From positions 992,001 through 1,056,000 of the forward strand of contig NZ_OZ193413.1 in assembly GCF_964275155.1 (NCBI RefSeq): a DNA stretch of 64,000 nt, given 5' to 3'. Numbering within the stretch: the stretch's first letter is position 1; each line of letters opens with the position of its first letter. The notes below the pieces were generated by a model, which did no database searches, was not told where the DNA came from, and saw only the letters and a program-made list of their open reading frames with translations. Source of the stretch: Curculioniphilus buchneri (GTDB taxonomy: Bacteria > Pseudomonadota > Gammaproteobacteria > Enterobacterales > Enterobacteriaceae). The position numbers and the translations under genes were made by a program. Below are positions 19,192-28,327 of the stretch, in pieces.

Positions 19192-20405
19192 TGTACATTT
19201 CTAGAATAAAGTTAGTATATCATTTTAAAGTATGGATGGTAAACATTCTATCATTTAAAAAACCGATTAATGTATTATATGATCGGAAATTACTTTGGCT
19301 AACATTAGGTTTAGTGTGCACTGGATTAATCATGGTTACATCAGCATCGATGCCTATCGGAACACGTTTATCTAATGATCCTTTTTATTTTGCTAAACGA
19401 AATGCATGTTTTCTTGTTTTAATATTTTTTTTATCGATAGGAATACTGCGTATTCCAATGATAGTTTGGCAAAATTATAGTTCAATAATGTTACTTGCTA
19501 CAATAGTAATGTTATTAATTGTACTTATAGTAGGTGACTCAATTAACGGTGCAGCACGCTGGATAGTATTTGGTCCAATGAATATTCAACCGGCAGAATT
19601 ATCTAAATTATCGTTATTTGTTTATTTATCTAGTTATCTAGTGCGTAAAGTAGAAGAAGTTCGTACTAATTTTTGGGGTTTTTGTAAACCAATAAGCATA
19701 ATTATAATATTGTCAGCTTTACTACTGGCACAACCTGATCTTGGAACAGTCGTAGTCTTATTTATTACTGCGTTGACAATGTTATTTTTAGTAGGCGCTA
19801 AACTGTGGCAATGTTTTTTTATTATAGGATTAGGTATTAGTATAGCATTACTATTGACTATTACTGCGCCGTATCGTATTCAACGCATCATATCATTTTG
19901 GAATCCATGGGATGATCCTTTTGGTCAAGGCTATCAATTAACTCAATCTTTGATGGCATTTGGACGTGGTAAACTCTGGGGTCAGGGATTAGGAAATTCA
20001 ATACAGAAGCTAGAATATTTGCCGGAAGCGCATACTGATTTTATTTTTGCTATTTTAAGCGAAGAACTTGGTTATTTCGGAGCGGTATTAGCATTATTAA
20101 TGGTGTTTCTAATTTCATTTCGAGCCATCCTTATTGGCTGGAAAGCACTAGCAATAAATCAACGTTTTTCTGGATTTTTGGCCTGTTCTATCGGTATCTG
20201 GTTCAGTGTTCAGACACTTATTAATGTAGGCGTAGCTGCTGGTATTTTACCTACTAAAGGTTTAACTTTACCATTAATCAGCTATGGAGGATCGAGCCTT
20301 TTAATCATGTTAACAGCAGTTGTATTACTATTAAGAATTGATTTTGAAACTCGTTTAGCAAACGTACAAGCTTTTTTGAGAAACCATGATGACAGAAAAA
20401 AATAG
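19191..20405 (+). CDS. ftsW: septal peptidoglycan glycosyltransferase FtsW
   Basis: SEDS-family membrane protein that polymerises septal glycan from lipid II with FtsI. It has 404 residues (E. coli 414) and about ten transmembrane helices. The family signatures are GAARWIVFGPMNIQPAELSK, AQPDLGTVVVLF with the catalytic Asp of SEDS enzymes, the GQGYQLTQSLMAFGRG block, LPEAHTDFIFAILSEELG, and the C-terminal GILPTKGLTLPLISYGGSS. It starts on the last base of murD and its 3' end overlaps murG by 20 bases. Confidence 0.96.
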   Translation: MYISRIKLVYHFKVWMVNILSFKKPINVLYDRKLLWLTLGLVCTGLIMVTSASMPIGTRLSNDPFYFAKRNACFLVLIFFLSIGILRIPMIVWQNYSSIMLLATIVMLLIVLIVGDSINGAARWIVFGPMNIQPAELSKLSLFVYLSSYLVRKVEEVRTNFWGFCKPISIIIILSALLLAQPDLGTVVVLFITALTMLFLVGAKLWQCFFIIGLGISIALLLTITAPYRIQRIISFWNPWDDPFGQGYQLTQSLMAFGRGKLWGQGLGNSIQKLEYLPEAHTDFIFAILSEELGYFGAVLALLMVFLISFRAILIGWKALAINQRFSGFLACSIGIWFSVQTLINVGVAAGILPTKGLTLPLISYGGSSLLIMLTAVVLLLRIDFETRLANVQAFLRNHDDRKK

Positions 20406-21453
20406 GCGACTGATGATAATAGCTGGCGGGACTGGAGGACATGTATTCCCAGGATTAGCGGTTGCTCATTGCCTCAGAACACAGGGCTGGAAAATTCGCT
20501 GGCTTGGTACTTCTGAACGTATAGAAGCTACATTAGTTCCACAACATGGAATTGATATTGATTTTATACGTATCAGAAGCTGTCGTGGAAATGGGATTAA
20601 AGCCTATTTAATTACACCAATATGTATTTTTCAAGCTATATGGCATGCTAGGCATATTATACGTACTTGGAAACCGGATGTTGTATTAGGTATGGGAGGA
20701 TATGTTTCTGGGCCCGGTAGTTTAGCAGCTTGGATGTGTAATATTCCAGTAGTGTTACATGAACAAAATAGAATTGCTGGATTTACAAATCGTGTGTTAT
20801 CAAAAATTGCTTGTAAAGTACTACAGGCATTTCCAGGTGCTTTCCCTTATGCTGATGTAGTAGGTAATCCGATTCGTGATGAAGTACTGGCATTACCGGA
20901 ACCGAAAATACGAATGAAAAATAGATCAGGTCCTATTCGGGTATTAGTAATAGGCGGTAGTCAAGGTGCTCAAATACTGAATCAAATTATGCCTTTAGTT
21001 GCTGCCAATCTTTCAGGCCAAATAAATATTTGGCATCAAGTAGGTAAAGGAGCATTAGACACGGTTACGCAAGCCTATAAAGTAGTTGGTGGAGCACAGA
21101 AGCATAAAATAGTAGAATTTATAAATGATATGGCATCTGCTTATGCTTGGGCAGATGTAGTGGTATGTCGCTCTGGGGCACTAACGGTAAGTGAAATTTC
21201 TACTGTAGGTTTAGCAGCTATATTTGTACCTTTTATACATAAAGATCGTCAACAGTATTGGAACGCACGCGTTTTAGAAAAAATTGGTGCAGCAAAAATT
21301 ATAGAACAAAAGAAATGTACTGCCGCTCAGATTAGCCACATTTTATCTAATTGGGATCGAACAACACTATTAACTTTAGCTCAGCGCGCTCGTGCAACAG
21401 CAATTTTTGATTCAGCCATTCAGATAGCTCGAGAAATAACATTAGTAATATAG
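20386..21453 (+). CDS. murG: UDP-GlcNAc:lipid I N-acetylglucosaminyltransferase MurG
   Basis: Peripheral inner-membrane GT-B glycosyltransferase that converts lipid I to lipid II. The 355 residues equal E. coli. It has the G-loop IAGGTGGHVFPGLAVAH, GMGGYVSGPG, VVLHEQN, the second glycine loop VIGGSQGAQILNQ, the UDP-GlcNAc-binding VCRSGALTVSEI and FVPFIHKDRQQYWNA. Two adjacent ATGs (20386 and 20389) are possible starts, both inside the ftsW end. An intergenic gap of about 50 bases separates it from murC. Confidence 0.96.
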   Translation: MMTEKNRRLMIIAGGTGGHVFPGLAVAHCLRTQGWKIRWLGTSERIEATLVPQHGIDIDFIRIRSCRGNGIKAYLITPICIFQAIWHARHIIRTWKPDVVLGMGGYVSGPGSLAAWMCNIPVVLHEQNRIAGFTNRVLSKIACKVLQAFPGAFPYADVVGNPIRDEVLALPEPKIRMKNRSGPIRVLVIGGSQGAQILNQIMPLVAANLSGQINIWHQVGKGALDTVTQAYKVVGGAQKHKIVEFINDMASAYAWADVVVCRSGALTVSEISTVGLAAIFVPFIHKDRQQYWNARVLEKIGAAKIIEQKKCTAAQISHILSNWDRTTLLTLAQRARATAIFDSAIQIAREITLVI

Positions 21454-21504
21454 AATAGATAAAATTAGGATAAGCCTTGTCTTTATTATTAAAGCGATAA
21501 TATT

Positions 21505-22977
21505 GTGAATACACAACAGCTAGCTAGACTTCGAACTTTTATTCCTGAAATGCGCCGTGTCAGACAAATTCATTTTGTTGGTATAGGCGGTGCCGGCATG
21601 GGTGGAATCGCGGAAGTACTGGCAAATGAAGGTTATCAAATTAGTGGTTCCGATATTTCAGCGAATACAGTAACGCAACAATTGACTATATTAGGTGCAA
21701 AAATTTATTTTAATCATCGACCTGAAAATATTAATAATGCCAGCGTAGTTGTTATATCGAGCGCCATACCTTATGACAATCCAGAAATTATTGCAGCTAA
21801 GAAAGCGCGCATTCCCGTTATCCAAAGAGCTGAAATGTTAGCAGAATTAATGCGTTTTCGTCATGGCATCGCTATTGCTGGTACACATGGTAAAACAACC
21901 ACTACAGCAATGGTGACCAGTATTTATGCTGAAGCTGGTCTTGACCCTACATTTGTTAATGGCGGCCTTATAAAGGCTGCCGGAGTACACGCCCGTCTGG
22001 GCTGTAGTCGGTATCTTATTGCGGAAGCAGACGAAAGTGATGCGTCTTTTTTGCATCTGCAACCAATGGTTGCTATCATAACCAATATTGAAGCTGACCA
22101 TATGGATACTTATCAAGGAGATTTTGAAAATTTAAAAAAAACATTTATCAATTTTTTACATAACCTGCCATTTTACGGACGAGTGGTAATGTGTATTGAT
22201 GATCCTGTTATTCGAGAATTACAACCTTTCATAGGTCGACAAATTACTACATATGGCTTCAGTAAAGATGCGGATTTATATCTTACTGCTTATCGTCAGA
22301 TAGGTAATCTGAACAAATTTACCGTCCATAGACAAGATAAATCTGATCTTCAAGTGGAGTTAAATGCTCCAGGTTATCACAATGCACTAAATGCAGCAGC
22401 AGCCATTGCAGTGGCAACAGAAGAAGGTATTGATGATAACACCATTGTACGAGCGATGTTAAAATTTCAGGGCACTGGACGCCGATTTGATGATTTAGGT
22501 CGATATGATTTAATTAAAGTCAACGGTAAAATAGGTGAAGTAATGCTAATTGATGATTATGGCCATCATCCCACAGAAGTAGACGCTACAATTAAAGCAG
22601 CACGCGCTGGCTGGCCAGATAAACGTTTAGTTATGGTTTTTCAGCCACATCGTTACACTCGTACACGAGATTTATATGACAATTTTGCTCATGTTTTGTC
22701 AAACGTAGATGTATTGCTGATGTTAGATGTTTATTCAGCTGGTGAAATACCAATTTCTGGTGCCGATAGCCAATCTCTATGTCATACAATTCGAAGGTAC
22801 GGGAGGATAAATCCTATTTTAGTACTAGATGTAGACGCACTTCCAGAAACATTGGCGCTGACATTGCAAGATAATGATTTGGTTCTAATGCAAGGAGCTG
22901 GTACGGTAGGTAAAATAGCTCGTAGACTAGCAGATAAAAAACTACAGCCATATTTCAATGAAACAAATTATAATTAA
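21505..22977 (+). CDS. murC: UDP-MurNAc:L-alanine ligase MurC
   Basis: First Mur ligase; it adds L-Ala to UDP-MurNAc in the cytoplasm. It has 490 residues (E. coli 491). It begins at GTG 21505 with MNTQQLARLR, the same N-terminus as in E. coli. Motifs include HFVGIGGAGMGGIAEVL, the P-loop AIAGTHGKTTTTAMV, EADESDASFLHL, NIEADHMDTY, HNALNAAAAIAVA, DDYGHHPTEV and FQPHRYTRT. In E. coli ddlB follows; here ftsQ begins 20 bases before the murC stop, so ddlB has been removed without a scar. Confidence 0.97.
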   Translation: MNTQQLARLRTFIPEMRRVRQIHFVGIGGAGMGGIAEVLANEGYQISGSDISANTVTQQLTILGAKIYFNHRPENINNASVVVISSAIPYDNPEIIAAKKARIPVIQRAEMLAELMRFRHGIAIAGTHGKTTTTAMVTSIYAEAGLDPTFVNGGLIKAAGVHARLGCSRYLIAEADESDASFLHLQPMVAIITNIEADHMDTYQGDFENLKKTFINFLHNLPFYGRVVMCIDDPVIRELQPFIGRQITTYGFSKDADLYLTAYRQIGNLNKFTVHRQDKSDLQVELNAPGYHNALNAAAAIAVATEEGIDDNTIVRAMLKFQGTGRRFDDLGRYDLIKVNGKIGEVMLIDDYGHHPTEVDATIKAARAGWPDKRLVMVFQPHRYTRTRDLYDNFAHVLSNVDVLLMLDVYSAGEIPISGADSQSLCHTIRRYGRINPILVLDVDALPETLALTLQDNDLVLMQGAGTVGKIARRLADKKLQPYFNETNYN

Positions 22978-23689
22978 ACAAAATGGTCAAATTGCAGGTT
23001 TGAGTTTCTTTATAATAGTACTGAGTACTATTATTTGGACAATTTGGATGGTTATGAATTGGATGAAACATACTCATTATTTAACGCTTGCTCGATTAGT
23101 GATCACAGGTGAACGTTATTATACTAGTAATAATGATGTCCGTGAAGCAATTTTAACAATAGGTGCACCAAGTACTTTTATAACACTAGATGTTAAGGTT
23201 ATACAAAATCAAATTGAACATATATCATGGATTCAAAAAGCTTACGTAAGAAAGCAGTGGCCAGATATTTTAAAAATACATTTAATAGAATATACACCGA
23301 TAGCATATTGGGATGATTTATATTTAATTGACCATAATGGTCACATATTTAAAATACCAGAGGATCGAATTATCAATCAAGAGATTCCAAAACTCTATGG
23401 TCCAAAAGGTAAAGAGAAAAATGTACTTGCTGGCTATTATATTATGAATCAGATTTTAACAGCAGCCAAGTTTCGGCTTAAATCAATTAGTATGAACGCT
23501 CGTAATTCATGGAAATTAATATTAAAAAATAATATTCAATTGCAATTAGATCGGAACAATAACATTGAGTGCTTAAAGCAATTTATTGATGTTTATCCAA
23601 TTCTTCTCCAACAAGCTTGGAGTAAAAATAAGAAAATCAGTTATGTGGATTTACGTTATGATTCAGGTATGGCTGTCGGTTGGTCCTAA
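22958..23689 (+). CDS. ftsQ: cell division protein FtsQ
   Basis: Bitopic divisome protein that recruits FtsL/FtsB. It has 243 residues (E. coli 276). A very short cytoplasmic tail precedes one membrane segment (about 14-35). The periplasmic part holds the POTRA domain (RLVITGERYYTSNNDVREAI) and the beta domain (IQKAYVRKQWPDILKIHL, PKLYGPKG, ISYVDLRYDSGMAVGW). It is shorter at both ends: most of the cytoplasmic N-terminus and the Gln-rich C-terminal tail of E. coli are missing. It overlaps the end of murC because ddlB is absent. Confidence 0.95.
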   Translation: MKQIIIKQNGQIAGLSFFIIVLSTIIWTIWMVMNWMKHTHYLTLARLVITGERYYTSNNDVREAILTIGAPSTFITLDVKVIQNQIEHISWIQKAYVRKQWPDILKIHLIEYTPIAYWDDLYLIDHNGHIFKIPEDRIINQEIPKLYGPKGKEKNVLAGYYIMNQILTAAKFRLKSISMNARNSWKLILKNNIQLQLDRNNNIECLKQFIDVYPILLQQAWSKNKKISYVDLRYDSGMAVGWS

Positions 23690-23755
23690 AACTTATATTA
23701 GTTCGGAGAATAATAATTAATAATTAGAACCAAAATGGGAATAAATCAAACAACC

Positions 23756-25012
23756 ATGATCAAGTCAACTGATAAGAAACTGGTAGTGGGACTAGAAGTC
23801 GGTGCTTCTAAAATAGCAGCCCTGATAGGAGAAATTTTACCCGAAGGTATAGTAAATATCATTGGTATTGGTACTTGTCCATCTCGTGGCATATATAAAG
23901 GTTGTGTTAATGATGTAGAATCATTAATAAAATCTATTCAAATTGCCATTGATCAGGCTGAAACGATGGCAAACTGTCATATCTCATCAGTGTATCTTGC
24001 ACTTTCTGGTCACGATATTAGTTGTCGGAATGAGACTGGCATGGCACTCATCTCAAAAGAAGAAGTTATCCAAGAAGACATAGATAATGTAGTGCATACC
24101 GCTAAATCGGTACGGATGAAAGGTGAACATCGTATCTTGCATGTAATTCCACAGGAATATGCTATTGATTGTCAAACAGGTATTAAAAATCCACTTGGAT
24201 TGTCTGGTATTCGGATGAAAGTGAATGTTCATTTAATTACTTGTCATAACGATATAGCTAAGAATTTTGTAAAAGTAGTAGAACGTTGTGGTTTAAAAGT
24301 TGATCAATTAATTTTTTCAGGTCTTGCTTCAAGCTATGCAGTGTTAACTGAAGATGAACGTAAATTAGGTACGTGTATTATCGATATTGGCGGTGGAACC
24401 ATAGATATGGCTGTATATACTGACGGAGCTTTACGTCATACTAAAGTTATTCCTTATGCTGGTAATATAATTACTAATGATATTGCTTATGCTTTTAACA
24501 CGTCTATCACAGAAGCTGAAGCTATTAAAATACATTACGGCTGTGCATTAGGATCTATGATTAATAAAGATGACTACATAGAAGTACCGAGTATTGGTGG
24601 ACGTCCGCCACGTAATCTCCAACAACAGACATTAGCTGACATAATTGAACTTCGATATACTGAATTGTTAAGTTTAGTAAATAAGGAAATTATTCAATTA
24701 CAAGAAAATTTAAAAGACAAGGGCATTAAATATCATCTAGCAGCAGGCATAATCCTTACAGGTGGTGCTGCACAAATAAATGGTTTGATGGCTTGTGCAT
24801 CACAAGTATTTCATACCCATGTTCGTATAGGTCAACCTTTAAATATTACCGGTCTCACTGATTGTGTAACACAACCCTATTATTCGACCGCTATTGGACT
24901 ATTACAATACGGTAAGGAATCATATTTAAGTAATGCAATAACAACTAAAAAAAGTACATATTTAAGCACTTGGTTTAAATGCTTTACTAACTGGCTAAAA
25001 AAAGAATTTTAA
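23756..25012 (+). CDS. ftsA: cell division protein FtsA
   Basis: Actin-like ATPase that anchors FtsZ to the membrane and recruits later divisome proteins. From ATG 23756 the product has 418 residues and begins MIKSTDKKLVVGLEVG, aligning with E. coli MIKATDRKLVVGLEIG. An upstream in-frame ATG (23735) would add seven residues with no family counterpart. Features are the phosphate-1 loop, the 1C subdomain (ISSVYLALSGHDI), IDIGGGTIDMAVY (phosphate 2), ILTGGAAQINGL (adenosine loop) and a C-terminal amphipathic helix with WLKKEF for membrane binding. A small hairpin lies between this gene and ftsZ. Confidence 0.95.
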   Translation: MIKSTDKKLVVGLEVGASKIAALIGEILPEGIVNIIGIGTCPSRGIYKGCVNDVESLIKSIQIAIDQAETMANCHISSVYLALSGHDISCRNETGMALISKEEVIQEDIDNVVHTAKSVRMKGEHRILHVIPQEYAIDCQTGIKNPLGLSGIRMKVNVHLITCHNDIAKNFVKVVERCGLKVDQLIFSGLASSYAVLTEDERKLGTCIIDIGGGTIDMAVYTDGALRHTKVIPYAGNIITNDIAYAFNTSITEAEAIKIHYGCALGSMINKDDYIEVPSIGGRPPRNLQQQTLADIIELRYTELLSLVNKEIIQLQENLKDKGIKYHLAAGIILTGGAAQINGLMACASQVFHTHVRIGQPLNITGLTDCVTQPYYSTAIGLLQYGKESYLSNAITTKKSTYLSTWFKCFTNWLKKEF

Positions 25013-25043
25013 TTTTTTTAAAGATGAAACAGCGACATAAGAA

Positions 25044-25060
25044 GTTACTTCTAAAGTAAC
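25044..25060 (+). promoter_or_regulatory. perfect 7-bp hairpin in the ftsA-ftsZ gap
   Basis: GTTACTT (25044-25050) and AAGTAAC (25054-25060) form a perfect stem with a three-base loop, ten bases before the ftsZ ribosome site GGAG (25071-25074). There is no T-run, so it is not a classical terminator. It could stabilise or delimit the ftsZ message; function is inferred only from position. Confidence 0.45.
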
Positions 25061-25081
25061 CAGTATAAATGGAGAAACATT

Positions 25082-26242
25082 ATGTTTGAGCCAATTGAAT
25101 TAACGAACGATGCGGTTATTAAGGTCATCGGCATTGGTGGTGGTGGTAACAATGCGGTTGAGCATATGGTACGTGAATGCATTGAAGGCGTAGATTTCTT
25201 CGCTGTCAATACCGATGCCCAAGCATTACGTAAAACGACAGTAGGTCAAACTATTCAAATAGGTGGTAGCATTACTAAAGGATTAGGAGCAGGTGCTGAT
25301 CCAGAAATTGGTCGAAACTCTGCTGAAGAGGATCGTGAAGCGCTTCGAGTAGCTTTGGAAGGTGCTGATATGGCATTTCTAGCTGTAGGAATGGGTGGAG
25401 GCACAGGTACAGGAGCTGCCCCAGTGATAGCAGAAATAGCTAGAGATATTGGTATTTTAACCGTTGCTGTAGTCACCAAACCATTTAATTTTGAAGGCAA
25501 AAAAAGGATGACATTTGCAGAGCAAGGAATTACTGAACTTTCTAAATATGTAGATTCATTAATTACAATTCCAAATGATAAATTACTAAAAGTATTAGGT
25601 CGAGGAATCTCTTTACTAGATGCTTTTGGTACTGCTAACGATGTACTTAAAAGTGCTGTACAGGGTATTGCTGAACTTATTACGCGTCCAGGTTTGATAA
25701 ATGTAGACTTTGCCGATGTTCGAACTGTGATGTCTGAAATGGGCTATGCTATGATGGGTTCTGGTATTGCTCGTGGAGAAGATCGTGCTGAAAAAGCAGC
25801 AGAAATAGCAATTTCTAGTCCTTTATTAGAAGACATAAATCTATCTGGGGCTCGGGGGGTTCTTGTTAATATTACCGCTGGATTTGATTTACGTTTAGAT
25901 GAATTTGAAACTGTTGGTAATACTATACGCGCATTTGCTTCCGATAATGCTACTGTAGTTATTGGAACTTCAGTCGATCCTGACATGAATGATGAACTTC
26001 GAGTCACTGTAGTTGCAACTGGTATCGGTATAGACAAACAACCTGAAATTACTTTACTAACTAATACACAAACTCACCCATCTATAACGACTAATCATTA
26101 TCGCGATAGTGCAATAGGTACATCTTCGTTAACACAGGAGCACAGATTAACGTCTGAAGTAATAAATAAAAAAACAAAGCAAAATAATAATGAACTTGAT
26201 TATCTAGATATTCCTGCATTTTTACGTAAAAAAGCAGATTAA
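25082..26242 (+). CDS. ftsZ: cell division GTPase FtsZ
   Basis: Tubulin-like GTPase that polymerises into the Z ring. The 386 residues (E. coli 383) have the N-terminal GIGGGGNNAVEHM, the tubulin signature GMGGGTGTGAAPV (about 104-116), NVDFADVRTVMSEMG and the catalytic T7-loop region. A variable linker follows. The conserved C-terminal peptide LDYLDIPAFLRKKAD binds FtsA/ZipA and is nearly identical to E. coli. A good GGAG lies seven bases before the ATG. The gene is among the least diverged in the window. Confidence 0.98.
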   Translation: MFEPIELTNDAVIKVIGIGGGGNNAVEHMVRECIEGVDFFAVNTDAQALRKTTVGQTIQIGGSITKGLGAGADPEIGRNSAEEDREALRVALEGADMAFLAVGMGGGTGTGAAPVIAEIARDIGILTVAVVTKPFNFEGKKRMTFAEQGITELSKYVDSLITIPNDKLLKVLGRGISLLDAFGTANDVLKSAVQGIAELITRPGLINVDFADVRTVMSEMGYAMMGSGIARGEDRAEKAAEIAISSPLLEDINLSGARGVLVNITAGFDLRLDEFETVGNTIRAFASDNATVVIGTSVDPDMNDELRVTVVATGIGIDKQPEITLLTNTQTHPSITTNHYRDSAIGTSSLTQEHRLTSEVINKKTKQNNNELDYLDIPAFLRKKAD

Positions 26243-26348
26243 ATAGTATATTTTAAAACACGCTGATTTTTATTTTTTTGATTCATCAGCCATCTCTTCT
26301 TAATATTGTTAAGAATAATTAGTAAATAAAATATTTAGAGATCAACAA

Positions 26349-27269
26349 ATGATCAAACAGCGGACATTAAAACGTATGATACAAGTTACTGGTGTAGGAC
26401 TACATACTGGAAAAAACATCATTTTAACATTACGTCCAGCACCGGCAAACAGTGGGATCATTTATCGTAGAACTGATTTAAATCCTCCAGTAAATTTTAT
26501 TGTAAATGCTAGCTTAGTACGTGATACCAAACTATGTACTTGTTTAATTAATGAATATGATGTTCGCATTTCTACTGTTGAGCATTTAAATGCAGCATTA
26601 GCAGGATTAGGTATCGACAATATTTTTATTGAAGTTAATGCGCCTGAAATTCCCATTATGGATGGTAGTGCCAGCCCTTTTATCTATCTGCTATTGGATG
26701 CTGGTATTAAGGAACTTAATAGTACCAAAAAGTTTTTACGTCTTAAACAAGTAGTACGAATTGATGATGGTGATAAATGGGCTGAATTAGCACCATTTCA
26801 TGGTTTTACGCTTGATTTTACTATTGATTTTCAACATCCTGCGATTAATTCAGGATGCTTTCAACGTTATGTCTTAAACTTTTCGTCTGAATCATTTGTT
26901 CGTCAAATTAGTCGAGCACGTACTTTTGGATTTATGAGTGATATAGAAAATTTGAAATCTCGAGGGCTTGCTCTCGGCGGTAGTTTTGATTGTGCCATTG
27001 TAGTTGATGAATATCGAGTATTAAATAAAGATGGTCTTCGATTTAGAGATGAGTTCGTTCGTCATAAATTACTTGATGCCATTGGAGATTTATTTATGTG
27101 TGGATACAATATTATCGGTGCATTTACAGCCTTTAAATCTGGGCATGCTATGAATAATAAGTTATTAAAAAAACTTCTTGTTCGTCAGGACGCTTGGGAA
27201 TTGATAACTTTTGAAAATGAGGAAAAATTGCCATTAACATTTAAAGAACCAACATTTGTAATGGCCTAA
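26349..27269 (+). CDS. lpxC: UDP-3-O-acyl-N-acetylglucosamine deacetylase LpxC
   Basis: Zinc enzyme for the committed step of lipid A synthesis, in the cytoplasm. It has 306 residues (E. coli 305). It starts MIKQRTLKRMIQVTGVGLHTG. The zinc-ligand His is in STVEHLNAALAGLGIDN (about residue 79). HKLLDAIGDLF carries the second His and the Asp ligand (about 238-242), and the catalytic His is in KSGHAMNN. GISGALT-type shadow frames on the opposite strand are ignored. It closes the dcw cluster and shows that this organism still builds an LPS outer membrane. Confidence 0.97.
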   Translation: MIKQRTLKRMIQVTGVGLHTGKNIILTLRPAPANSGIIYRRTDLNPPVNFIVNASLVRDTKLCTCLINEYDVRISTVEHLNAALAGLGIDNIFIEVNAPEIPIMDGSASPFIYLLLDAGIKELNSTKKFLRLKQVVRIDDGDKWAELAPFHGFTLDFTIDFQHPAINSGCFQRYVLNFSSESFVRQISRARTFGFMSDIENLKSRGLALGGSFDCAIVVDEYRVLNKDGLRFRDEFVRHKLLDAIGDLFMCGYNIIGAFTAFKSGHAMNNKLLKKLLVRQDAWELITFENEEKLPLTFKEPTFVMA

Positions 27270-27352
27270 AATATCTATCTAAGAATTAATAAAAATCTCT
27301 TATTTTTCTTATATTTTTCTTATTTCATAAACAATGAAGATTGTCTTTACTT

Positions 27353-27871
27353 TTAATAAATAGTAGATCTAAAGTTTTTTTCTACTAATTTTGCTAGTCG
27401 TTCTAGTGCATTCTTTAATGTTCCTTCGCTGTGTATTGCCATATGGCGAATACATTCTGCACTTTGTATACTTAAGGTTTTTGGCTTCTCTAAAATAGAA
27501 TGGTACGGTTTAGCATCTTCATTTTTTTTAAAATTTACATTTTCTTTTATCGCTAGGAGGGGATTAATCTTGATATTTATTGATGATAGTGATGGTAAAA
27601 TTTGTAAACGTAATACGGATAATAAATGAGTTTGCTCATAACGTAATCGCATCTTCCAAGTAGCATTGGCTGTTTCTAATATCATAATGCCTTTTCGTAA
27701 GTTAACAACTCGACACCAGGGTCGAAGAGGGCCTGGTAGCAGTGCGGTTACTGCTTTATTAAGTTTTAACAGCATTATAGTTCGTCTTTGAATTTTTTCT
27801 AAAGATATCTGACCTATGCTAACAGGATTATTTAATAGAATATTGATTGAATATGGGTGACTATTTCGCAT
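27353..27871 (-). CDS. dciA: DUF721 / DciA-like protein
   Basis: A 172-residue product on the strand opposite to lpxC and secA. Its N-terminal half has the DUF721 core: ALLPGPLRPWCRVVNLRKG, then ILETANATWKMRLRYEQ and LLSVLRLQILPSLSSINIKI. That family includes DciA, the ancestral loader of the replicative helicase DnaB. In several Enterobacterales a DUF721 gene occupies this very position between lpxC and secM/secA. The C-terminal 60 residues (after INPLL) are lysine-rich and not recognised. Start ATG 27871 is used because no closer ATG precedes the domain. Family assignment is fairly firm; function as helicase loader is inferred, since E. coli itself uses DnaC. Confidence 0.72.
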   Translation of the reverse strand: MRNSHPYSINILLNNPVSIGQISLEKIQRRTIMLLKLNKAVTALLPGPLRPWCRVVNLRKGIMILETANATWKMRLRYEQTHLLSVLRLQILPSLSSINIKINPLLAIKENVNFKKNEDAKPYHSILEKPKTLSIQSAECIRHMAIHSEGTLKNALERLAKLVEKNFRSTIY

Positions 27872-28327
27872 AAAAATTTTTAATAAAAAGATTTCAGATG
27901 TTGTTACAATATGGATACATTACATTACTAGTATAATGTTAACAAAAATTATTAGAAATTCATATTTTTTATTAAATGTGATACTAGCATATTTTTAGAC
28001 CATGATTTTTTTGATGAATTAATATAGCTCAAAAAAAGTTTGATGTCTCATTTTATCGTTTATTTTTACTAGTTGCTATAATATTTCATACAACAGATAT
28101 CATTCGATTTCTACCTATTACCCTAAATACTAATCGTAATTTTAATTTAAATCTGTTATTAAATCATGAAGCGAAAAAATCAACATATTGATATCAGCTG
28201 ACATATTATTTTGTGAATAACTTCCAGTAACATGTTGTTTTGCATGGTTTGTTAAAAATGCTGTAATATTTTTGAATACTACTTTTGACCTCTATAGAAT
28301 AAGGTCATAATAGAGATATAATTGACT
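27872..28327. other. leader region upstream of secA; no secM recognised
   Basis: In E. coli secM, whose arrest peptide FSTPVWISQAQGIRAGP regulates secA, occupies this place. No frame here shows a signal peptide followed by such an arrest motif, and stops are frequent in all plus-strand frames. Just before secA, TGACCT/AGGTCA (28286-28307) and CTCTAT/ATAGAG (28290-28315) can form two mutually exclusive short stems. TTGACC at 28285-28290 may serve as a -35 element. Confidence 0.5.

Noticed and set aside
25255..25500. Antisense open frame in ftsZ (and similar ones across dcw, lon and dxs)
   Set aside because: Proline/serine/alanine-rich shadows produced by the codon pattern of the real genes; no ribosome site or homology.
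27872..28327. secM in the secA leader
   Set aside because: No arrest motif or signal peptide in any frame; a hydrophobic run near 28040 is too short and unlike SecM.
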